DNA from: Chamaecyparis obtusa
Taxonomy: Eukaryota; Streptophyta; Pinopsida; Cupressales; Cupressaceae
Assembly (NCBI GenBank): GCA_027943335.1
Contig: BSBK01006037.1
Span: forward strand, 26,001 to 90,000
Length of the DNA stretch: 64,000 bases
Direction: 5' to 3'
Shown here: piece after piece, positions 55,686-64,000 of the stretch
Layout of the letters: each line of letters opens with the position of its first letter
Numbering within the stretch: the first letter of the stretch is position 1
The notes under the pieces: model-generated
Told to the model about the DNA's origin: nothing
What the model saw: only the letters and a program-made list of their open reading frames with translations
The model's database searches: none
Made by a program: the position numbers and the translations under genes

Positions 55686-56560
55686 ATGTCTCCTAAGTGT
55701 GTGATTCGTGAAATAGTTTTTCATGGGGTGGTAGAGTAAGGATATGATCCATGGTTGTAGAGGATTTGTTTGGGATGGAAAGGAGAGGTGGTAGAGGTGG
55801 AAGAGGTGCAGACACTAATGTTGGTAAAATGTTGAGATAAATTTATGTGAGATTGGAGAAAGTTGAAACGACCAAAAGGAGAGGTCGACATATTGAAGAG
55901 CTAAGTGATGTTGAAGAGGAGAATGAAAAATAGGCTGAGGGAGAAGCACAAGTACAACCAAAATTTGATCAAGGAGAAAAAAGGCTTATTAGGGCTCTTA
56001 TTAGGGTTATTGCTAGATCACATTTTAACCCACTAGATTATGATGGAATATTGGATGTAGATGAATTATTGGATTGGATCTCAACTATGGACATGTACTT
56101 TAATTTTGAAGGAACTGATGAAGACAAGAAGGTAAGTATGCTTGTACTAAGTTAAGAGGTCATGCTTCACTTTGGTGGGATCATTTGAAAAATGATAGAA
56201 GGAGAAGAGGTAAGGAGAATATCAAATCTTGGGATGGGATGGTAAATAAGATTAAGGCTAATTTCATATCCTCTGATTATTAGGTCAGTTTGTTTACAAA
56301 ATTATAGAATTTGTGGTAAAAGGACATCAATGTGAAATAGTATACCGATGAATTCTACAAGTTTGATATCAGATTTGGTTTTAAGAGGATGAAGTAGAAA
56401 TATTTGCAAGGTACTTGAATGGTTTGAGGATGTCAATTCTAGATGATTTTAGTATGATCAGGATGGAGAATATAGAAGATGCATATTAGTATGCCCTAAA
56501 GGCTAAAGACAAGTAGGAGACAAGAAAAAATAGGTAGAGGCGGAGGTAGTACATCTGTTG
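55686..56560 (+). pseudogene. Ty3/gypsy gag, degraded
   Basis: From the ATG at 55686 there are several stops. A basic, Gly/Arg-rich patch (RRGGRGGRGA) is followed by the Retrotrans_gag pattern at 56010-56280: LDVDELLDWISTMDMYFNF, EGTDEDKK and, after a frameshift, CTKLRGHASLWWDHLK and NKIKANFI. Beyond about 56300 the frame decays quickly (many TAG codons, several replacing Gln or Trp). No protease, RT or integrase is seen before 57000. Confidence 0.72.
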
Positions 56561-57030
56561 GATATTTGGTGTAGGGCCACCCAAGATAGGATTTGTTCCT
56601 GAGGAGGCACTAGACAAGAAGAAAGGGTCAAAGACACTAGAGATAGTTAATTGGCCTATGGAAATGATCAAACCAATAAAATATATATGAGTCCTAAAGG
56701 TCTTGATAAGGACCTTAGGACTAAATACATCTAAAAGGGGGTCAATAGTACCTACATTTGAATAACATAAGTTGATAAGCTCTTAGGAAGGATAGATAAG
56801 TCCTAGGGTACATTTGAGGATGAATTGAATAAGTTTTAAATCAAATAAAGCAATTAAAAAAAGGTTAGAAAATCAAATATTTGAATTCTAACAGTTATGA
56901 GTAATTAGGAGGGAAACCTTAAAACATGGATTAGTTGACATTGTTAGGCCATCCAACCAACTTGGATTGGTAAGGGAGGTTGTATGGAGGATATTTGAAC
57001 CTTGAGGATGAGGAGAAATAGATATAATAT
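56561..57030. other. No supported gene
   Basis: AT-rich sequence with no recognisable domain; it could be the decayed end of the gypsy gag. Confidence 0.4.
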
Positions 57031-57039
57031 AGATTTGGT

Positions 57040-59660
57040 GTGACTGTACAAACTATTACAAATTTTGTACTAGGGTATCTGCAAGATCATGAGGGGCCAA
57101 AAAGTGGCGATGTGAAAAATATTCACTTTTCACTCATCCAAAAGTGCATGAAAATGCTTGTTGACTTTTTAGTAGGCATGGGTGTTAGTACACCTGGGCA
57201 AACCTGCCAACAAAGCATAGGCCTAATCGGGTACCTAATACTTGTGGCATAAATTTGAAACCCGTGAGCCCTTTTCCTCATTTTTTTTCACGTTTTTGCT
57301 TGGGAAAATAGCTTGAAATATCATATACACAATATATTTTTGGATATCTGATATTGGAAACAATAAATTTGACTCCCCAGCATATTCGGTAAGTAAATTA
57401 TTTGTATATTTTGATTATTTTATTTCATTTTCATGCTAAATGTAGTTTTTTTTGTTGAAATAGGGTTTTGTATTTATATTTGTAATAATATATGAAATCA
57501 GATTGAAATTTAGATTTAGTTTTTATTTAATCAGGCATGGCTGACAATAATGAAGAAAATAACCCTCCCGCACCATATAACGATCCTGGAAACAATCCCC
57601 CATGTCAAAACCTTTGATCTTTAGAAGATTTGATACAAGATAATTTAAAAACAATACGAGGTTTCCAAAACACATATCAAAATATACCTACATTAGGTCC
57701 CACGCTTTCCATAGTAAATACAATTGTTAAAAATATTGACACACTCATGCAGCAACATAATGCTACTCTTCATTGGCGTGATGATATGGACGCCCAATTT
57801 GATGACGGGCTTAACCATGATGGGATTGCGGCCCTTAATATAAGTAAGGAAGATATAGCTGCCCTTTTTGTCAATCCTAAAACTAGAATACAAGTTGACC
57901 CCAAAAAGCCCAAATTATCAATAAAATGGTGCAAAAATGAAGCAATGCGCACACACTTTTGGGATCGCTGGTGGATGGTTTTTGATAAACCACCCCATAG
58001 CAATTTTGGAGGTCCCATTTTATTTCATTAAAAAATTGTATGCTGAGTTTGTGCTTGGTCACCATGTTGATTATTGGAGTATGAGGCCCAACATGGGCGT
58101 AGGTGAAGGAGCTCCTCAAACTAGGCCATTTGCCCATCACAAAAAGGCCACTACCTTTATCCCCCCCATTGATGTTGCACCCCCTCCTCAAGTGTAGCAT
58201 CGCGATATCATTGCAGAGGCTGCCTTACAGACTATTAGGGCCATTCATTTGTTGAGTGATCAGTTGATCACGTAGACCAGGTCAATGTTGCCTCCTGGTG
58301 TGGATGGTGCTGGCGCATCGACATCTCATCGAAGTTCACATGTATGCGAGCCCCATATTTGCATTATATGCAAGAATATGTGCCTCGTGCTACTTACTGA
58401 TGCTGATACATATAAGTATGTTATTGATGAGGATATAAGAGATGCAGCTGTAGAGGCTACAACACCTCATGGAGCATCTACATCTCATGAGAGTGCTTAG
58501 GAGGTGTATGCAGAGCCATGGACTCTTGTTGATATGCTAAGAGTAAACATTATAAATAAATTTGTCACATGACTTATTTAATTTATTTATTTAGATTAGT
58601 TTTAATGATTGCATGTACTTATGTATATATATTTTTTCCATTTATGTTCAGTTGATGACACAAGAGGAGTTGAGATAGGTGGATGAGTCCACATCTTCGA
58701 CCATTTCATTTGGCCTTGATGCCTATATGGTGTATTATAAATTATGTACCCATTAGTTTCTTTTATATCATTTGGTGTACATGCTTAAATCTCTATCAAT
58801 TAGAGCAATAAAATTCATACATCTACTAATATATTGTCATCTTATTGTACTCTTGTAGACTACAACTGATATCAGTGGGGGGTACGAGGGGGTTCCTTCA
58901 TCAGGTGTCGACAAAGGAAAGGTAATTAATTGTTTAAGATTAATTATGCATGCATATGTATGCCATTTGTGTGTACATAATAAATATTTTACTTGAATTT
59001 ATTGTATAGGGTTTGGCTATCAATGATGTTCCGACATGGGTTTGGGAGCCTAGGCTGATAGGCATCTTGATTTGGAGTGATAGTCCAATTGTACATAGAC
59101 TTTTACATATTGTTATTTGTATTTTGTAACCAGGGTTGTTATGATGAAGTAAATTTATATATAATTGACAATCTTTTTACTCTCATAGGTTACTCCTAGT
59201 GTGAGGGAGGGCCCACGAGAATCTTTCGTATCTTTGTTGACCCAGCCCACTATTCCAGAGGAGGGATCACCAGATGTAAGTTTTAATTTTAGTTCAAATC
59301 ATGTCCTATTTTGTATATTTATTACCCTATGTTGCACCACTCTACTAATCTCATTATTGCAAATATATATTTATAGGTTAGAGTTGGTATTGTTGGCATG
59401 GTCCCTTCACTACCAAGGACTTATGCTAGGACACCTGATCATGGTAGGCGATCGAGAGGCTAGGTACATATATTTGTATTCAGTTATAATTTTAATTAAA
59501 TTAGTGTTTGAGTTATGAATTATATGTGTGTGTGTGTACAAATCATATAACATAAGCAATCTAACTTGGGTTTGAACTCATTTTTGTTGCAGGATCAATC
59601 AGAGCCTAACACTTCTTCAAAGAGGCTACATTTTAATGATCCCCCTATGGCATAGGATGT
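57040..59660 (+). pseudogene. Unrecognised multi-exon gene remnant
   Basis: An ATG at 57537 just after an acceptor-like TTTAATCAG opens a frame to 58031 with one stop (TGA at 57615-57617). It has a Pro/Asn-rich start (NNPPAPYNDPGNNPP), then EDIAALFVNPKTRIQVDPKK and HFWDRWWMVFDKPPHSNFGG. A +1 shift continues it (KKLYAEFVLGHHVDYWSMRP, 58020-58197). Short coding-like blocks bounded by AG and GT follow at about 58285-58500, 58650-58740, 58860-58921, 59010-59070, 59190-59276, 59379-59461 and 59593-59660; the last carries NTSSKRLHFNDPPMA. I do not recognise the family: a transposon-associated accessory protein and a decayed host gene are both possible. No transposase signature is seen. Confidence 0.4.
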
Positions 59661-60186
59661 AGCTCTAGTTTTGTGTTCATTTAGAGATGCCACTTGGCAC
59701 ATTTTGAGATGGCATATATGCCACATTGTACACCTTGAAACATTGATTTTGTAGACATTTTGAAATGGCATTTTCCATATTTGTATATGGAGATACTTTT
59801 GATACATTTGATACTTCCTATATATAGAACATGTTCATTTTTATGTTATATTTGTGTCATCTTTTGTATACATATTTATTATTCATGTTAATGGAATTGA
59901 ATGTTGAAGTTATATCTTGACTATGATTATCATTATGATTTAAATTATATCTTGTTGAAGTTACATTTGTTTTTCTTTACTCTGGAATACCCTATTCATG
60001 GAGCTTATTATGTTTGAGGTTTAACTTCTATAGATTTTCTATGTTCTTATGTTTCATATCATTATATACACTCACTTGAGCCACTTAGTACTACATTGTT
60101 TTAGTACTATCTATATACTCACTACGTATTTAACTCATCATATTGGGGTTTACTAAATGCACAGAGAAATGTAGCACTTGTGTTGT
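59661..60186. other. No supported gene
   Basis: AT-rich sequence between the gene remnant and the satellite. At 60001-60036 it holds one half of a direct repeat whose other half is at 63136-63171. Confidence 0.5.
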
Positions 60187-62765
60187 TAGGTCACTTGGGT
60201 TAAGCATGGTCGCGAGCATTCCAGTGACTTTGTGGGTGGAATGGGGTTGTCACTGGCATTTGCCTAGCCAACCTGACCCTATGGAGAAGATGATTTGATG
60301 CAGTGTTAAATGGTTTGAAAGATACGTTGTTGAGCCTCTTTTAACTGACCCTCACTACAAGTTTTGGCATTGACTGGGATTGTCTTTCCAAATGCAAATG
60401 AAATTGAATCGCCCAAAACTGAGAGAGGTTATTGTAGACCTCAGAAACATGATCCCGTAGAACCTAATGATTTGTTAATACCTCTCATGAGGTCCAAGAT
60501 ACAAGCCCCAGAAGATCACTTCCCAGTTGTGCTTAGTGCACCTTGGGGTCACTTGGGTTGAGCATGGTCGCGAGTGTTTTGGTAACTCTGTGGGTGGAAC
60601 AGGGTTTTCACTAGCATTTACCTACCCAACTAGAGCTGATGGAGTAGATGGTTCAATGCAAGGTCAGACGGTTTGAAGGATACACTACTGAGCCACTTTC
60701 AACTGACCCTCAATGCAAGTTTTGGCATTAAATGAGATCATCTTTCCAAATGCAAATGAAGTCGAATCGCCCAAAACTAAGAGAGGTTATTGTAGAGCTT
60801 AGAAACATGATCTTGTAGCACCTAATGGTTTTTTGATAACTTTCATGAGGTTTGAGATATGATTGCCAAAAAATCACTGCCCAATCGTGCTTAGTGCACC
60901 TTGGGGTCACTTGGGTTGAGCATGGTCGCGAGCATTCTGGTGACTCCATGGGTGGAATGGGGTTGTCACTAGTGTTTACCCGACCAACTAAAGCTAATGG
61001 AGTAGACAGTTTGATGCAATGTCAGACGGTTTGAAAGATACACTGCTGAGACGCTTTTAACTGACCCTGCAAGTTTTGGCATCGACTGAGATCATCTTGC
61101 CAAATGAAAACAAAGTTGAATCACCTAAAACTGAGAGAGCTTATTGTAGACCTTAGAAACATGATCCTGTAGAACCTGACAATTTTTTGATACCTCTCAC
61201 AAGGTCCAAGATATGAGCCCCGAAAGATCACTGCCCAATCATGCTTAGTGCACCTTGGGGTCACTTGGGTCGAGCGTGGTCGCAAGCATTCCGGTGACTC
61301 TGTGGGTGGAACGGGGTTGTCACTAGCATTTACCCAGCCAATCAGAGCTGATGGAGTAGATGGTTTGATGCAATGTCAGATAATTTGAAAGATACGCTGC
61401 TGAGCCACTTTCAATTGACCCTCACTGCAAGTTTTGGCATCGACTAATATCATCTTGCTAAATGCAAAAAAAGTTGAATCGCCCAAAACTGAGATAGGTT
61501 ATTATAGAACTTGGAAACACAATCTCGTAGCACCTGACGATTTGTCAATACCTCTCACGAGATCTGAGATATGAACCCTGGAAGATTGTTGCCCAATCAT
61601 GTTTAGTGCACCTCAGGGTCACTTGGGTCAAGTGTGGTCGCGAGCATTCTGGTGACTCCGTGGTTGAAGCAGGGTTGCCACTGGAATTTACCTAGCCAAC
61701 TAGAGCTAATGGAGCAGATGGTTTGATGCAATGTTGGACGGTTTGAAAGATACATTGTTGAGCCACTTTCAACTAACCCTCACTGCAAGTTTTGGCATCG
61801 ACTAAGATCATCTTGCCAAATACAAACGAAGTCGAATCACCCAAAACCAATAGAGGTTATTGTAGACCTCAAAAACATAATCCCGTAGCACTTGAAGGTT
61901 TGTCAATACCTCTCACGAGGTCCAAGATACAAGCCGTAGAAGATCATTGCAAAATCATGCTTAGTGTACCTTGGGGTCACTTGGGTCAAGCGTGGTCACG
62001 AGCATTTTGGTGACTCCATGGGTGGAATGGGGTTGTCACTGGCATTTACCCAACAAACTAGAGCTGATGGAGTAGATAGTTCAATGCAATGTCAGACGGT
62101 TTGAAAGATACACTACTGAGCCGCTTTCAACTGACCCTCACTACAAGTTTTGGCATCAACTGAGATCATCTTGCCAAATGAAAATGAAGTCAAATCACCC
62201 AAAATTGAGAGAGTTTATTTTAGACCTCAAAAACATGATCCTGTAGCACCTGACAGATTATTGATACCTCTCATGAGGTCCAAGATATGAGCCTTGGAAG
62301 ATCTCTACCCAATCGTGCTTAGTTCACCTTAGGGTCACTTGGGTCAAGTGTGGTCGCGAGTGTTTTGGTGATTCTATGGGTGGAACAGGGTTGTCACTGG
62401 CATTTACCTAGCCAACTAGAGGCAATGGAGTAGATGTTTCGATGCAATGTCGAACGGTTTGAAAGATATGTTGTTGAGCTTCTTTCAACTGACCCTCACT
62501 GCAATTTTTGGTATCGACTGAGATCATCTTTCCAAATGAAAATGAAGTTGAATCACCCAAAACCAAGAGAGGTTATTGTAGACCTCAGAAACATGATCCC
62601 ATAGCACCTGACATTTTTTTGATACCTCTCACGAGGTCCAAGATAAAAGCCCCAAAAGATTTCTACCAAATCGTGCTTAGTGCACCTTGGGGTCAGTTGG
62701 GTCAAGCGTGGTCATGAGCATTTTGATGACTCCATGGGTAGAACAGGCTTGTCACTAGCATTTAC
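60187..62765 (+). repeat. Satellite array, 358-bp unit, about 7.2 copies
   Basis: The landmark GGTCACTTGGGT (or GGTCAGTTGGGT) occurs at 60189, 60547, 60905, 61259, 61617, 61975, 62333 and 62691: spacing is 358 bp six times and 354 bp once. Other landmarks recur in step (TGGTCGCGAGCATT, CAAGTTTTGGCATCGACT, GAGGTTATTGTAGACC, CTCACGAGGTCCAAGATA). Units differ from each other by many scattered transitions. 358 is not divisible by three, so it is not a protein repeat, although one frame in units 1, 5 and 7 is open for 60-73 codons. The right edge passes directly into a protein-coding remnant at about 62765. Confidence 0.95.
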
Positions 62766-63050
62766 AATGTCATGAAAGTGAACCACCAACTTATCGTCCA
62801 CACCATTTTCAGTAATGAAAAAGTTATCCCTTTTACTCTCCCATGCAAACTCATAAAGCACGTCACTTGCAGACCATAAAACACACAATGCATTATGGTA
62901 CACTGGGAAGCCTGCAAGCAATTGTATTTTGCATATTGAGTAAGTAGTCCTTGGGAACATGTCCTTGTCTATAGTGGAAACAATTAGGTTTTCATTCTGA
63001 AACAAGAGAAGAACCAAATGGGAAAGCATGCACACTTCTTTTCTTGACAC
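62766..63050 (-). pseudogene. Fragment of an unrecognised protein
   Basis: The minus strand is open for about 95 codons before it runs into the satellite (phrases SHLVLLLFQNENLIVSTIDK and MFPRTTYSICK, and FHDIVNASDKP crossing the junction). It is unlike the repeats around it and reads as a normal protein. Together with 63780-64000 it probably formed one coding unit. I do not recognise the family. Confidence 0.4.
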
Positions 63051-63170
63051 AGTTCTGTTGCAATGACTATTAGTGGTATGTTTAAAATTTGAACTATGAA
63101 ACTAATCATGATTAAGCTTGTGAAATTTAAACTATGAAGCTTATTATGTTTGAGGTTTAACTTCTATATA

Positions 63171-63779
63171 TTGTTTGAAATGATAAAAAATAATATCCTT
63201 AAAGCATTAGAAATAACAATCAAATATGTAAGAATTCAAACCATGCAAATGACATAAGTAAATGACATGTAAGATCCCTTCTTGGCACTATTGGCCACCC
63301 ATACATGATTTTGGTCATAAGTCCTTATCAAGACTTCTAGGACATTTAACTTTTAAATCAAATTGATTGTTACAAATTGCCATTATAGGCTTCAAAAGAT
63401 CTCAATTAACCATTAAGGATCCTTTTGTCCTTCTATCTCTGATTGGATCCATGGTGACTGTACGTGTCTTCATAGGTGCTCCTGCACAAGTTACAATCCA
63501 CATACAAAACCAAGTTTATTGACTCAAAATACAATCTAATAAAGGTGAAATTAATGTATTGAAATTAGGCTTGACAAACTTAGAAAACAATGCACTAAGT
63601 TAACTTATTACATAGTCAAGTGTTCTTGAAGGGTCATCTCTTTACATTAGGGTCTCCAATAGTGCTTCATGATCAGCAGTACTAATAGTCCAATGTTATT
63701 TTGTCTTTGGTCTTCCATGATGCTTTGACAACTTGACATTTGTTTCTATAACAAGGTGTGAATACATGAGAATAGTTTT
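63171..63779. other. No supported gene
   Basis: AT-rich; it could be an intron between the two minus-strand protein fragments, but no clear splice pair was fixed. Confidence 0.35.
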
Positions 63780-64000
63780 GTGCTTCTCAAGTTTTCAAAT
63801 ACGGAAATTCCATTCTTTCTAATCATGTATGTTCACAGCCATGTTCCCGCAACAAAAACTGAACCGGTAGGATATGTGAACCCGTCACCATCTATCATTG
63901 GTTGTACAAGCTTCTGTTTATCTCGTATACAATGTGTTAACCAATAATCTGACCTCTCATCATTCCCATGTGGTGCAACCAATGCAAAAAAATCTCCTGG
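63780..64000 (-). pseudogene. Fragment of an unrecognised protein, cut by window edge
   Basis: From the window edge the minus strand reads GDFFALVAPHGNDERSDYW, then DGDGFTYPTGSVFVAGTWL, a stop at about 63838, then MIRKNGISVFENLRS. The pattern (aromatic-rich beta strands, VFVAGTWL) is protein-like and leads toward the fragment at 62766-63050. A BAH-like or transposon-accessory domain is possible but unproven. Confidence 0.4.

Noticed and set aside
60189..60260. Resemblance of the satellite phrase GGGTTAAGCATGGTCGCGAG to the internal promoter of 5S rRNA
   Set aside because: Only short words match; the rest of the 120-base 5S sequence is absent in all units.
60364..62717. Satellite as a tandem protein-repeat gene
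   Set aside because: The 358-bp period is not a multiple of three, and most units have stops in the shared frame.

Overview
This window looks like intergenic DNA from a large, repeat-bloated seed-plant nuclear genome, most likely a gymnosperm (conifer-type). That is an inference. It rests on one intact intron-containing plant gene in 64 kb, AT-rich sequence, many old and nested LTR and non-LTR retroelements, a decayed PPR gene, and plant-type initiator-Met primer-binding sites. There are no bacterial features, CRISPR arrays, rRNA genes or tRNA genes.

Layout. 1-5.8 kb: a Copia element on the minus strand (gag, PBS, 848-bp LTR) next to a second, older minus-strand element with a coiled-coil/CCHC gag-like protein and an LTR, then an LTR-like remnant. 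5.9-16.1 kb: a decayed PPR gene (minus) split by a 7.9-kb non-autonomous LTR element at 7135-15014. The long LTRs of that element carry fragments of two host genes (a SPIRRIG-type BEACH gene and a C2/inositol-phosphatase-type gene), and its interior encodes a single unrecognised acidic protein. 17.6-21.6 kb: an acidic-protein remnant and a Ty3/gypsy element (minus) that keeps gag and protease but lacks RT and integrase. 22-25.1 kb: simple and tandem repeats. 26.0-28.3 kb: the one intact gene, a four-exon ACC synthase (minus), with plausible TATA and G-box sites upstream. 29-35.6 kb: AT-rich repeats around a GC-richer, hairpin-rich block.

35.6-54.9 kb is a stack of nested insertions. Two copies of one ~2.8-kb repeat each carry a different non-LTR insertion: a 5'-truncated LINE with an RNase H end and a long hairpin-rich 3' region in copy 1, and an ORF1-only (half-LINE) element in copy 2. 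The second half-LINE, at 44.4-46.4 kb, holds a complete 335-bp TRIM. The half-LINE in copy 2 holds a 986-bp inverted-repeat DNA transposon. 54.9-56.6 kb: a gypsy LTR, PBS and gag. 57.0-59.7 kb: a degraded, apparently multi-exon gene that I do not recognise. 60.2-62.8 kb: a regular 358-bp satellite of about seven units. 62.8-64 kb: fragments of an unrecognised protein on the minus strand.

Only the ACC synthase can be argued to function as a cellular gene. The rest records successive insertion, gene-fragment capture and decay. Many in-frame stops are TAA or TAG, and all LTR differences in the TRIM are transitions, as expected of long-methylated, silenced DNA.
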